Shown piece by piece: positions 18,535 to 27,115 of a stretch of DNA of 64,000 nt. Position numbers and translations under genes: made by a program. Under the pieces are notes generated by a model, which did not search any database, was not told the DNA's origin, and saw only the letters and a list, made by a program, of their open reading frames with translations. The first letter of the stretch is position 1; each line of letters opens with the position of its first letter. Source of the stretch: a virus; IMG/VR virus record IMGVR_UViG_3300028394_002801, positions 1-64,000 of that record; one strand, given 5' to 3'.

Positions 18535-20160
18535 CTAAGATTCACAACTAACACACTCATTAATATTTCTTGCAAATGATTGTGCTGAACTCTGGCTAAA
18601 CTGATAGTAAAGCGTCTTAACCCCCTCTTCATGTGCATATAGATATAATTGATTTATATCCTTTGCTGGAACTGATGGGTGTATCATCAAATTTAATGAC
18701 TGTGATTGGTCAATAAATTTTTGCCTCTGTGCTGCTTGTAATATCAATTCTTTTGGTGATATTTCAATAAATGATTTAAACACCTCTTTTGTGGGAAAAT
18801 CCAAATGCTGAACCGATCCATCTTTCTTTAAAATGCTTTCCCAGGTTTCTGGTGTATTTAAACCATACTTATCCAATTCAATTTCCAAAAATGGATTCTT
18901 ATAAATTGTTTTTGATTTTGCCAAATCTTTAATAAAATAATTTGATTTGATTGGCTCAATACCCATACTTACTTGTCCCAGAATAAAAGAACTTGACTTG
19001 GTTGGGGCAATAGCAATTAATGTTGTGTTGGCATAACCTTCTCTTAAACATTCATATCCCTTCTCTTCATATAAATATTTTGAAGCCAATTCAGATTTTT
19101 CTTTAATTGTTTTAAATATTTGATGATTTAATTGCTTTGCCATCAAAGATTCAAATTGAATTAATTTTGATTGGAATAATGAATGATACCCCAAAACACC
19201 CAACCCAATTGCTCTATGTTGTGATGCAAATCTATTAGCCCTTTTCATACCAGCCATTTTACCTGACTTCAATATAAATTCATCCATAACTGCATTTAAG
19301 AACATAGTATAAACCTCAATTGCATCAGTCTCAATTATCTCATCCCAATGAAGTAAATTTAATGAACCTAAACAACAAACAAATGAGTTTAATGAATCTG
19401 TTGGCAATTGAATCTCGGAGCACAAGTTACTTGCAGTTATCTCCATACCCAACTCTTTATATGGGGTATTGTTGTTTGAGTTATCCTTGAACATAATATA
19501 TGGAAACCCAAACTCATTACGTCTTTGAATAATCTTTGCCCAGATTTTTCTCTTGCTTGGGTCACCCCCCTTCATATCATTAATCCAATTATCTGAAACA
19601 GTAACACCATATTGTAAATTCTGGATTGGATTGCCCTCTGATCCAATATCAAGAAACTCCATAATATCCTCATGTTCAACTGGCAACCAAACTGCGCATG
19701 CACCCCTTCTTGCCTCTGATTGTTTGCATACATCAACAACTGTGTCATACACCCTTGCATAATGCACAGGTCCATCAGCAGTCCCACCTGTTGATATTTT
19801 GCTACCTCTTGCTCTAATATTACCTAAATAAGCACTTGTGCCACCACCATATTTTGACATCATACCAATCTCTCTTCCAGCATTTAAAATGCTATCTAAT
19901 GTGTCATCAATATTGGATCCATAACAAGATATGGGTAAACCCTTCTCTTTGCCAAAATTAATCCATACTGGTGTAGAAAGGCTATAAAATCCCCTTGCCA
20001 TATATTCCTCAAACTTAACAGCAAACCCATCAATTTTTAAATATTCTTCTGCTTTATTTGCAATATCTTTAATCCTTTGCTCGGGGGTCTCATTTATATA
20101 CCCCCTTGATAAGAAAAGCCTACTCTCATCATTTAACCAATAATATTTTTCTTTATTCAT
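18535..20160 (-). CDS. nrdA: Ribonucleoside-diphosphate reductase, alpha (large) subunit
   Basis: This is a class I ribonucleotide reductase large subunit, which reduces NDPs to dNDPs for phage DNA synthesis. All catalytic elements are visible: Cys79 in PISCYGSN, the Asn245-Cys247-Glu249 triad in SNLCSEI, the second active-site cysteine at 262/263 (FVCCLGSLNL), the paired tyrosines Tyr518-Tyr519 of the radical pathway, and the C-terminal swivel pair Cys536/Cys539. It is 541 residues against ~750 for bacterial NrdA because it starts at the catalytic domain and lacks the N-terminal ATP-cone, so dATP feedback inhibition is probably absent (inference). It follows nrdB by 11 nt and ends at a strong terminator. 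Confidence 0.95.
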   Translation of the reverse strand: MNKEKYYWLNDESRLFLSRGYINETPEQRIKDIANKAEEYLKIDGFAVKFEEYMARGFYSLSTPVWINFGKEKGLPISCYGSNIDDTLDSILNAGREIGMMSKYGGGTSAYLGNIRARGSKISTGGTADGPVHYARVYDTVVDVCKQSEARRGACAVWLPVEHEDIMEFLDIGSEGNPIQNLQYGVTVSDNWINDMKGGDPSKRKIWAKIIQRRNEFGFPYIMFKDNSNNNTPYKELGMEITASNLCSEIQLPTDSLNSFVCCLGSLNLLHWDEIIETDAIEVYTMFLNAVMDEFILKSGKMAGMKRANRFASQHRAIGLGVLGYHSLFQSKLIQFESLMAKQLNHQIFKTIKEKSELASKYLYEEKGYECLREGYANTTLIAIAPTKSSSFILGQVSMGIEPIKSNYFIKDLAKSKTIYKNPFLEIELDKYGLNTPETWESILKKDGSVQHLDFPTKEVFKSFIEISPKELILQAAQRQKFIDQSQSLNLMIHPSVPAKDINQLYLYAHEEGVKTLYYQFSQSSAQSFARNINECVSCES

Positions 20161-20171
20161 TATATTTGTTT

Positions 20172-21149
20172 TTAAAATAAATCATCTTCTGTTATACTCT
20201 TACTTTTTTTATTGTAATCCACCGATTTTTTATAGAAGAAATCCCCCTCCTTTGTTGATAAAATCTCGACATCAAACCATAATGTCTTCTCAATCTCTGT
20301 AAAATCAACCTCAAATACTGGCTTCATGCCAATTCTACTTAATGAGTTGTTAAATCTATTCTGAATGAAATGTTTAATTGTGTCTTTTGACAAGAAACTT
20401 AATTCACCATTCTCAAATATCCAATCCAATATTCCACATTCAGCAGCATACGCTTTATGACAAGCAGAAACAATCAATTCCTCAAATTCAGCATCAAACC
20501 ATTCTGGGTTTTCTTCCTTGATAATATTGATAAGTTCTGATCCAAAATTGCCATGAATTTCTTCCTCCTTTGAGGTTGCCTCAACCACATTTGAAATACC
20601 CTTGAATAGATTTTTCTCCTTGTTAAAGGACATCATAATCAAAAACTGGCTAAATAAACTCACGTGTTCAATAAATAATGAGAACAACAATATAGACTTT
20701 GTGTACATCTTATTCTCCTTACTCCTTGTTCCATCCAAATATTTTGATAGATATCTAATTCTATTCTTTATGGCGGGGATTTCAATAACTGATTTAAACT
20801 CATCTTCTAATCCAAGAATTCGTAATAATTGTGCATAAGCATCCTTGTGACGAACTTCGCTTTCGGAGAATGTCATACCAACATCACCAATTTCAGTTAT
20901 AGGCATTCTCTTGTATAAGTCGGCCCAGAATGTTTTGACATTCACCTCAATTTGTGCAATAGCCAACATAGTTCTTTTAATAACTTCACGTTCTTCATTT
21001 GTTATTTTTGTCCTATAGTCATCAATATCACTTGTAAAGTTAAACTCACTTGCAAGCCAATAAGCATGTCTTATAGCATCCTTATATGCTAATAAAGATG
21101 GATATTCATAAGGCAAAATATTTACCCTCTTTTCAAAAATGTTCTTCAT
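20172..21149 (-). CDS. nrdB: Ribonucleoside-diphosphate reductase, beta (small) subunit
   Basis: This is the class Ia ribonucleotide reductase radical-generating subunit (325 residues, normal length). Di-iron ligands can be placed: Glu68 (AIAQIEV), Glu98 and His101 (SESEVRHKDAY), Glu161 (FIEHVSL), Glu196 and His199 (KEEEIHG). Tyr105, four residues after His101, is in the position of the stable tyrosyl radical (Tyr122 in E. coli), so this is a tyrosyl-radical enzyme rather than a radical-less variant. The gene precedes nrdA in the same direction, and a TATTTATC box lies 23-30 nt before the ATG, so nrdB-nrdA probably form their own unit ending at 18474. Confidence 0.95.
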   Translation of the reverse strand: MKNIFEKRVNILPYEYPSLLAYKDAIRHAYWLASEFNFTSDIDDYRTKITNEEREVIKRTMLAIAQIEVNVKTFWADLYKRMPITEIGDVGMTFSESEVRHKDAYAQLLRILGLEDEFKSVIEIPAIKNRIRYLSKYLDGTRSKENKMYTKSILLFSLFIEHVSLFSQFLIMMSFNKEKNLFKGISNVVEATSKEEEIHGNFGSELINIIKEENPEWFDAEFEELIVSACHKAYAAECGILDWIFENGELSFLSKDTIKHFIQNRFNNSLSRIGMKPVFEVDFTEIEKTLWFDVEILSTKEGDFFYKKSVDYNKKSKSITEDDLF

Positions 21150-21171
21150 ATTCCTTTTTTTATATGGTTAA

Positions 21172-21179
21172 GATAAATA
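21172..21179 (-). promoter_or_regulatory. TATTTATC box upstream of nrdB
   Basis: The coding strand reads TTTATATTTATCTT, 23-30 nt before ATG 21149. It is a one-mismatch copy of the recurring box and sits in the 78-nt gap between the helicase gene and nrdB. Confidence 0.35.
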
Positions 21180-21227
21180 TAAAACCAGAGGATAAAAGTA
21201 TCAAATTTTAATGTCAAAATCAATTTT

Positions 21228-22601
21228 TTACAAAAAATTATCATTAGTATTTTTCTTAACCAATAATTCCTTAATCCTTTCTTTCTTACGTTCAACTTGT
21301 TGTTCTTCAAATCCAAGGAATGTTGCAGTTGTATCTGTATCAATTTCAAGCATTTCATTATCAAACTTGCAATTCTCAAATACTATACCATCTTTTCCAA
21401 TCCTTGATTTGGTAATAGCAACTGTGGCCAAATTCATCTCCTTTTGTTGAAGACTTTTTGCAATACTAATAATAACATGCCCAACTTGTGCCTTCTTTAT
21501 TGAACCCCCCATCTGGTCATTTGTCACCACATTTGCAGAAATTGAAGACCTATTTCCTTGTGTACCAAGCCATCCAGCAATATTTAACTCATGGCACATA
21601 GCCTCAAAATGACGTATAACAGATCCCTCGTTTTTCCAATCATCATTACCTTGTCTATCAGGCACAACACAATCAATATAGTCCAACACAACCAAGTCAA
21701 GTTTAATGCCATCAGCAATAACCTTTCTTATTTGATTCTTTATTTGGTTCATTGTCAATGTGTCAGATGGTAATTTCTTTAATATTAGTTTATTTGTGTG
21801 GGTCTCTTTTATTTTATTAACCGTTTCAAATACTATTTCTTTATTGTTAGGTAATTCATCTGGGGCTATTTTTGTCCAAAGGGTAATATGCTTTCTCTGA
21901 ATAATTTTTGGGTTATCTTCAAAAAAGATATGCAACACATTATAATTGTTATTGAACGCAGTATTTGCAACCAAGGTCAATAGGGTTGATTTGCCAATAC
22001 CTGGGCCTGCAAATATAATACCAACCTCCCCCTTGGCTAAACCCCCCTTTAAGAGAGTGTCTATACCCTTCACACCCATTGGTATGGGGTGCCTATAATC
22101 CTCATCTAATACACCAATCAAATCATTGAAAACTTCAAAACCATTTGATTCTTTAACCCCAACTTGCAAGGCGTATCTTAACAACTCCTCAAGTTGGTCA
22201 TAAGATTCAAAATCACCCTCATTAATAACTTTCTGTGCCTTTTCCAAAACAATCTTAACTTCCTCTTGTTTGCAGAATTTAAGTGCCTTTTCTTGGACAA
22301 GTTCAACACCATCAAGTGGTGCTGAACTTACTTTGGATATGGTATCAATAACAATTTTTAAAGCCAATTCTTGTGATATTTCAGATTTGGCAATCATATT
22401 TAATGTTTCAAAGTTTGGGGCAGCATCATATTTTTTATGATACTCCTTAATCATTTGTATGATTAACTTAAAATACTTATTCTCAAAATAAGATATTTTA
22501 ATAAAATCCAATATGGCTCTTGCAAATTCCTTATCTAATATAATCTGGTTGATTAACTGCAATTGGAATGTCTGACCCAAGTAATCAAAATTCTTTGACA
22601 T
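21228..22601 (-). CDS. Replicative DNA helicase, DnaB / T4 gp41-like
   Basis: The 457-residue protein is a RecA-fold hexameric helicase that unwinds DNA ahead of the phage fork. Walker A is GPGIGKST (residues 199-206), preceded by the DnaB-type GIDTLLKGGLAKGEVGIIFA. Walker B is LDLVVLDYIDC (~295). GWLGTQGNRS, followed by a QMGGSIKKAQVGHVIISI segment, fits motifs H3/H4. The N-terminal ~150 residues are helical, as in DnaB N-domains. Length is close to T4 gp41 (475). It is the last gene of the ssb-uvsX-exonuclease-unknown-helicase series. No primase gene is seen next to it. Confidence 0.9.
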   Translation of the reverse strand: MSKNFDYLGQTFQLQLINQIILDKEFARAILDFIKISYFENKYFKLIIQMIKEYHKKYDAAPNFETLNMIAKSEISQELALKIVIDTISKVSSAPLDGVELVQEKALKFCKQEEVKIVLEKAQKVINEGDFESYDQLEELLRYALQVGVKESNGFEVFNDLIGVLDEDYRHPIPMGVKGIDTLLKGGLAKGEVGIIFAGPGIGKSTLLTLVANTAFNNNYNVLHIFFEDNPKIIQRKHITLWTKIAPDELPNNKEIVFETVNKIKETHTNKLILKKLPSDTLTMNQIKNQIRKVIADGIKLDLVVLDYIDCVVPDRQGNDDWKNEGSVIRHFEAMCHELNIAGWLGTQGNRSSISANVVTNDQMGGSIKKAQVGHVIISIAKSLQQKEMNLATVAITKSRIGKDGIVFENCKFDNEMLEIDTDTTATFLGFEEQQVERKKERIKELLVKKNTNDNFL

Positions 22602-22611
22602 AAAAAAAAGA

Positions 22612-23070
22612 TTAATGGTTAGATAATAAATTTTTCTCTAAATACTCATGTGTTAAATTTTCATTTATTAAAATATTTGTCAAATCCTTTAATGAATCTT
22701 TAATGAAGTGGCGAATATCAACAGTATATCTAACTTTTGGTGGATATTGTTTTCCATCAACAATTCTATGAGATACAATCTGGTCGCCAATTTTAACATA
22801 AATATTAAACAATTCAGGCTCATCTGTGGAAGATGTTTCCATAATTGAGGGGTCGTATAAAATACTATCCTTGTTTTCCATAAGATACCCAATTGACTTC
22901 ATTTTCAAATAATGTGTCAAATCTTCTGAAAAATACTTTACAAATTCATAAAGTTCTAAAGAATCCTTTGCATCTGGATTAATGTTTTTAATGTTTAAAA
23001 ATCTCTGAACAATAATGTTGTTGTTCAATGTTAGCAAGAATTCAACCTTTGTTACATCACTCTGTCTCAT
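22612..23070 (-). CDS. Unrecognised protein in replication operon (152 aa)
   Basis: The 152-residue product is soluble, mixed alpha/beta, without cysteine clusters or nucleotide-binding motifs. I do not recognise it. It lies between the 5'-3' exonuclease and the helicase, 10 nt before the helicase start and 17 nt after the exonuclease stop, so it is co-expressed with fork proteins. A helicase loader or accessory factor (T4 gp59 position analogue) is possible, but I see no sequence support for that. Confidence 0.5.
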   Translation of the reverse strand: MRQSDVTKVEFLLTLNNNIIVQRFLNIKNINPDAKDSLELYEFVKYFSEDLTHYLKMKSIGYLMENKDSILYDPSIMETSSTDEPELFNIYVKIGDQIVSHRIVDGKQYPPKVRYTVDIRHFIKDSLKDLTNILINENLTHEYLEKNLLSNH

Positions 23071-23087
23071 AATACTTTTTTTTGTTG

Positions 23088-24077
23088 TTAAAATTTTTTT
23101 TCTTTTCTACTTAATTTCATAAATGGTTTAACAAAATCAACCCAAGCATCGTCTTTCTTTGGTAAGAATTTGAAAAAACCATCATCTCTCATTAACTTTA
23201 ATAAGTTCTTATAACTTCTGTCTGTTGGGTCTAACCTTTCATTGTAAATCTCATAAACCATATTTTTGCCTTCATCTGTGATTAACGGATTTCTTAAATC
23301 AATTATCTTTCCTGTTTTCTCAAAAAACTCATCCCCAACCAAACCAGATTTACTAATACCAGATATTAAATTACTCAAAGTCTTGCTTTTGTTCTGCTCA
23401 AACAACAATTTTGCCTCATTCAATACCTCACCCAAAGTGTAATCCCTCTTATCAAAATTAGGAAAAAATGTTTTCAATTTCTTCTCACCAAAATTTGTGA
23501 TACCATAAATGTTGTCAGATGTATCACCAATCAATACTTTATAAACATAAACATTATTATGCGGAATATCAATGTTTTTGAAATGAATTAAATCCCCTTT
23601 CTTGGAATATGTTTTTGAAACCGGAGAATATAATGTAACATTATCTGTTATCAATTGTGTTAAATCCTTATCCCCAGAAAAAATAATCATATTCTCATCC
23701 TTTGCAATGTGGGTATAATGGGCAATCAAATCATCAGCCTCATTTTGCTCCACAACACATTGTCTTACAAAAACTTCTTCAAGATAATCTTTAACCCTCT
23801 CCCTTTGGTAAAGGTAGGATTCATACTTATAATCATCCAAAGAAATTCTACGATTTTCCTTGTATCTTGGGTATATGTTTTTTCTTATTAGTGAGTTGTC
23901 ATTCCCATCCCAAAATACAACAACTTTATTATGATTATGTTTATCAAGAAATAATCTAATTGTATTTAGAAAATGGAAAACCCCACCAATATGTTTGCCT
24001 TCAGAATAAAATTCACGAACGCCATGAAAACCAATTGTAAATAAATTGTTTCCATCTATTAGTAGGGTTTTCTTCAT
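23088..24077 (-). CDS. 5'-3' exonuclease (FEN / T4 RNase H-like)
   Basis: This protein is a PIN/FEN-superfamily 5' nuclease, which removes RNA primers and 5' flaps during lagging-strand synthesis. Acidic metal-binding motifs appear in the family order: LLIDGNNL (Asp8), VVFWDGND (~57), NEADDLIAHY, FSGDKDLTQL and IGDTSDNIYG, the last starting the helix-hairpin-helix region. I chose ATG 24077 (329 aa): the longer frame begins with TTG 24086 inside uvsX, while ATG 24077 is 1 nt past the uvsX stop and gives the usual MKKTLLIDGNN start. Length agrees with T4 RNase H (305). Confidence 0.9.
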   Translation of the reverse strand: MKKTLLIDGNNLFTIGFHGVREFYSEGKHIGGVFHFLNTIRLFLDKHNHNKVVVFWDGNDNSLIRKNIYPRYKENRRISLDDYKYESYLYQRERVKDYLEEVFVRQCVVEQNEADDLIAHYTHIAKDENMIIFSGDKDLTQLITDNVTLYSPVSKTYSKKGDLIHFKNIDIPHNNVYVYKVLIGDTSDNIYGITNFGEKKLKTFFPNFDKRDYTLGEVLNEAKLLFEQNKSKTLSNLISGISKSGLVGDEFFEKTGKIIDLRNPLITDEGKNMVYEIYNERLDPTDRSYKNLLKLMRDDGFFKFLPKKDDAWVDFVKPFMKLSRKEKKF

Positions 24078-24078
24078 A

Positions 24079-25083
24079 TTATTCAAAAATTATTGCATCC
24101 TCTTCTTCCTTTTCAGAAAAAGTGATATCCCCTTCCCCAGATAAAATACCATTCCAGTATTGAGAATATTCCTTTTTATATTTCTCAATGGATTCTTTTG
24201 TATCCGGTAAATAACCTTGGGGAACTGCCAATATCTTCCCATCTTTATATGCAATACCAGTCACATGGTTCTTTAAAATTGACACCTTTGTTCTAATTGC
24301 ATAAGAAACAGTTCTACCATTCTTTGTTGCTGTAATATGGTTAATACCAGAATTCTTCTGATTTCCAAATAAGAATATTAATGATGATGCCAACCATAAT
24401 GCCTCACCACCTTTTGCCTTGATTGTTGGCTGACCAAATGGTGAATCTGGTAACTCTACCCAAGGTTGGTTAATAACAACCATTGTGTTATGATAGGGGT
24501 AATCTTCTTTCTTTGATTTTGAAATCCTTGAATGCAAACCCATTCCAATCTTATCAGCAAGAACAGCCGCATTATGCATTTTACCCCCCTTACCATCATA
24601 AGTCATCTTGCAAGGTATTGATCCAATACTATCAATCAAGAACAGAACAGAATATGGTAATTCACCTTTTTCTTGGGCATCCAATATCTCATTGATGAAC
24701 TCTGTCATTTGCTCAATATAATCAAATGAATCATTAAATATGAAATCACCATCCCACTCATTATCATCATTAAGTTCAGCATTCAAGCCCAATTCAACAG
24801 CATGTGCCCAATTCCACTTCTTTTCTGTAATAATGAATATAGGTAAATGACCCTTCTTTTGAGCATCTGCTGCGGCTAATATCATTGCAGTTGTCTTACT
24901 TGTATTAGAGTGTCCCAAGAACATACTAATACCCCCCATTACTGGCCCAGGAACACCACAAGCATTATAAAAAGCATCACCACATGAATAATAATCCTCT
25001 GGTTTATACTTTGTTTTTGTTGAAAACTTCTCCTTGATAGCATCAACACTAGTTGCTGCACCCTTTTTCTTTATTCCTGCCAT
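24079..25083 (-). CDS. uvsX: UvsX/RecA-family recombinase
   Basis: This 334-residue RecA-fold strand-exchange protein serves recombination-dependent replication and repair. The P-loop at residues 57-65 reads GHSNTSKTT, with Ser62 in place of the last P-loop glycine of GxxxxGKT. T4 UvsX has a similarly divergent loop, so this supports UvsX over bacterial RecA. Walker B is SVLFLIDSIGS. The L2-adjacent segment includes VVINQPWVELPDSPFGQPTI, and GGEALWLASSLIFLF follows. It lies between ssb and the exonuclease; the 83-nt gap upstream holds a 14-bp hairpin. Closest alternative: a RecA homologue of another phage lineage with the same role. Confidence 0.88.
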   Translation of the reverse strand: MAGIKKKGAATSVDAIKEKFSTKTKYKPEDYYSCGDAFYNACGVPGPVMGGISMFLGHSNTSKTTAMILAAADAQKKGHLPIFIITEKKWNWAHAVELGLNAELNDDNEWDGDFIFNDSFDYIEQMTEFINEILDAQEKGELPYSVLFLIDSIGSIPCKMTYDGKGGKMHNAAVLADKIGMGLHSRISKSKKEDYPYHNTMVVINQPWVELPDSPFGQPTIKAKGGEALWLASSLIFLFGNQKNSGINHITATKNGRTVSYAIRTKVSILKNHVTGIAYKDGKILAVPQGYLPDTKESIEKYKKEYSQYWNGILSGEGDITFSEKEEEDAIIFE

Positions 25084-25103
25084 ATGTTTTTTGATTTAAA
25101 AAT

Positions 25104-25156
25104 AGAGATTTTTTGCACAAAGCATTCTTTTATGGTACTTTTTGCAAAAAATCTCT
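25104..25156. other. 14-bp inverted repeat between ssb and uvsX
   Basis: A perfect inverted repeat, AGAGATTTTTTGCA (25104-25117) / TGCAAAAAATCTCT (25143-25156), has a 25-nt loop. It fills the gap between the ssb stop (25167) and the uvsX ATG (25083). On the coding strand it is followed by ATTTTTAAA, a weak T-tract, so it could be an attenuator limiting uvsX relative to ssb, an mRNA-stabilising 3' hairpin for ssb, or a protein-binding operator. Confidence 0.55.
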
Positions 25157-25166
25157 TTTAGGTTAA

Positions 25167-26024
25167 TTAAAATGGTAAATCATCATCATTGTAGTCATCC
25201 TCAACAACCACATTTGTTTCTTTAACTATTGCGTTTTTTGCAACAGTTGCCCCTCCAAAGGAGGCTTCAGAATTTGATGTATTTAAATACACATATTTGC
25301 CCTGGGATTCATCCCATCTTGGGGATTCACCTCTTGAAATTGCTTCAAGATATTCTAATGGTTTTCTACTATAAACATCTCTCCATGTTGATTCATCTGT
25401 TGCCCATTTTTTTGCAAGATTTTCATCTTGTGATAATGGTGTTGGATCATCATACATAATTGTTGAAACACTTGTATATTCCTTACCTTTAGGACTTTTT
25501 GACTTAACTAACTCAATAATCAAGTCTCTTCCAGCATCCATATCAGATATATCCCCCTTGTTTCTGAAGATTGGAATAATCTTGTCAAGAATACCATCTT
25601 TCTTGTAATTGTGTTTGAACCTCCAATATTTTGGTCCATCTTGTTGATTATCACGGTCAATCACCTTAACAACATAGAATAACTTGGCTTTATAATCTTT
25701 TGCCATCTCATCATCATCTTTTCTCTTTGTTGCTTTAAGTGCATTATACACGTCAGTCAAAGGGGATGCTTCATTGTCATTTCCTGCTGGGTCATAAATC
25801 TTTTGGTAGTAACCACCAACTTGTAATTCATGAAACCATGCCTCCTTAAATACAGATGAACCATCTACTGTAGGTAAAATTCTAATCCTTTTTTGCCCTG
25901 TACTTTCTTTGTCATTTAACAATAATGTAAAATAACGCTTCATTCTGTCCTCTTGTGATAATTTTTGGGAGTCCCCTTTTTGGTTTTTTTCATACTGCGC
26001 CATTATGGCATCTAAATTCGACAT
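25167..26024 (-). CDS. Single-stranded DNA-binding protein, T4 gp32-like
   Basis: This is a 285-residue SSB of the gp32 type, coating ssDNA at the fork and during recombination. The N-terminal ~30 residues are basic/polar as in gp32 B-domains, then an OB-like core runs from KRIRILPT through FHELQVGGYYQKIYDPAG, FYVVKVIDRDN and YWRFKHNYKKDGILDKI. The four-residue zinc motif of T4 gp32 is not seen. The C-terminus is acidic and ends DDYNDDDLPF, close to the DDDIPF tip by which bacterial SSBs recruit host partners. It is the first gene after a terminator (26082-26109) and leads the uvsX-exonuclease-helicase series. Confidence 0.85.
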   Translation of the reverse strand: MSNLDAIMAQYEKNQKGDSQKLSQEDRMKRYFTLLLNDKESTGQKRIRILPTVDGSSVFKEAWFHELQVGGYYQKIYDPAGNDNEASPLTDVYNALKATKRKDDDEMAKDYKAKLFYVVKVIDRDNQQDGPKYWRFKHNYKKDGILDKIIPIFRNKGDISDMDAGRDLIIELVKSKSPKGKEYTSVSTIMYDDPTPLSQDENLAKKWATDESTWRDVYSRKPLEYLEAISRGESPRWDESQGKYVYLNTSNSEASFGGATVAKNAIVKETNVVVEDDYNDDDLPF

Positions 26025-26081
26025 ATTATATAGTTTTTGTTTACAATTTTTTAACTCTACAACAATAGGTAAGTTTTACTG

Positions 26082-26109
26082 AAAAAAAAAGGGGTGTTAC
26101 CCCCTTTTT
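26082..26109. terminator. Intrinsic terminator downstream of 244-aa gene
   Basis: The stem is AAAAAGGGG (26086-26094) / CCCCTTTTT (26101-26109) around TGTTAC, with a nine-A run at 26082-26090 that gives a U-tract on the minus-strand transcript. It ends the 27063-26130 pair before ssb. Confidence 0.75.
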
Positions 26110-26129
26110 CTAAAAAAAATATTTATTAC

Positions 26130-26864
26130 TTAAATTCTATCATTGTAATTTTGTTCATCAGTATACTCTTCATCATCATTTGATGATGTATAAAAAGTAT
26201 CCTTAATTTCATTAGGGTTGATGTTTGCCACATCATCAGTAGTTAAAACATAATCATTCTTTCCACTCTTTTGCATATCAACTTGTTTGTCATCAAAAAA
26301 TTGTGATAACTTCTGATTAAAAGGATAAGAATCATATGTCCTTAATTCAAGTTTTTCTTCTGGAGTTTTTTCCCTGTATTTTTCAACCTTAGAATCTATT
26401 GCATTCAACTTATCAAAAATACTATCCATAGTTGCCAACTTTTCTTCCAACTTATTAATTTGAGAAAACAAATTGTCAAAATATTCATTTTGTTTTGTTT
26501 CCATATTTTTTTGACTTGAAACCAAATCTGTGATATCTAACTCTTCTGAATCATCCCCTTCTTCTTTGCTATCACCTTCATCATCAATAGCCATAACATC
26601 ATCATCAGCCTCAACATCTATTGGCTCTGGATTTGCAGCACTTAAAGGGTCTTCACCCCCTCCTGGAGGTATTGGCGAAACTTCACCCGGAGGTGTTGTA
26701 GGTGCATTAGGCATTGGAGCAGCCATAGGGTCAACTGGAGGTGCCCCCATAGGGTCAACCGGAGGTGCTGCAAGTGCGTCTTGCTCTGTAATATACCTAT
26801 TTATATTATGGTATCTATTAATTTCATCTAATATTTTCTGATCTATTTTCATTTTATTAATCAT
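26130..26864 (-). CDS. Unrecognised acidic, Pro-rich protein (244 aa)
   Basis: This unknown protein has visible architecture: an N-terminal helix (MKIDQKILDEINRYHNINRY, then ITEQ), a Pro/Ala/Gly linker with repeated PPVDPMGA units (residues ~30-75), a very acidic stretch (~80-110), a predicted coiled coil (NEYFDNLFSQINKLEEKLATM, about 122-160) and an acidic C-tail. ATG 26864 overlaps the upstream stop by 8 nt; the second ATG (26852) is an equally possible start. The shape suggests a scaffold- or core-like virion or assembly factor, but this is inference from composition. It ends at a terminator. Confidence 0.5.
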   Translation of the reverse strand: MINKMKIDQKILDEINRYHNINRYITEQDALAAPPVDPMGAPPVDPMAAPMPNAPTTPPGEVSPIPPGGGEDPLSAANPEPIDVEADDDVMAIDDEGDSKEEGDDSEELDITDLVSSQKNMETKQNEYFDNLFSQINKLEEKLATMDSIFDKLNAIDSKVEKYREKTPEEKLELRTYDSYPFNQKLSQFFDDKQVDMQKSGKNDYVLTTDDVANINPNEIKDTFYTSSNDDEEYTDEQNYNDRI

Positions 26865-27063
26865 TTAACAATTCTTTTATACCCCCATGAGTTTTAACCT
26901 TAACTTGTCTATTTACTGTTTTAGTTTCAGTTCTTTCTATTAAACCATCTTTTTCCCTAACAACAAAACACTCACCTGTGATTAGGTCACAAACCTCTTT
27001 TGAACCATCATCCAATGTTTGTTCTTTTGTGGATTTTAAGTAATTATTCAAATTTTCAATCAT
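26857..27063 (-). CDS. Small unknown protein (68 aa)
   Basis: The 68-residue protein is soluble and charged, with one pair of cysteines (EVCDLITGECFVV). No family is recognised. Coding is supported by an exact TATTTATA box 17-24 nt before the ATG, an 8-nt overlap with the following gene, and a composition like its neighbours. It starts the short two-gene unit that ends at 26082. Confidence 0.55.
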   Translation of the reverse strand: MIENLNNYLKSTKEQTLDDGSKEVCDLITGECFVVREKDGLIERTETKTVNRQVKVKTHGGIKELLND

Positions 27064-27079
27064 ATTATTTTATTTTACA

Positions 27080-27087
27080 TATAAATA
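27080..27087 (-). promoter_or_regulatory. TATTTATA box upstream of 68-aa gene
   Basis: The coding strand reads TTGGTATATTTATATG, 17-24 nt before ATG 27063. It lies in the 52-nt gap after the 2253-aa gene. Confidence 0.45.
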
Positions 27088-27115
27088 TACCAATAATTTA
27101 AATTATCAAAATAAT

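Noticed and set aside
21146-21379. 77-codon frame overlapping the end of the helicase gene
   Set aside because: It overlaps the helicase C-terminus in another frame, is Leu/Ile/Lys-rich as expected of shadow frames in A/T-rich DNA, and runs through the nrdB leader box.
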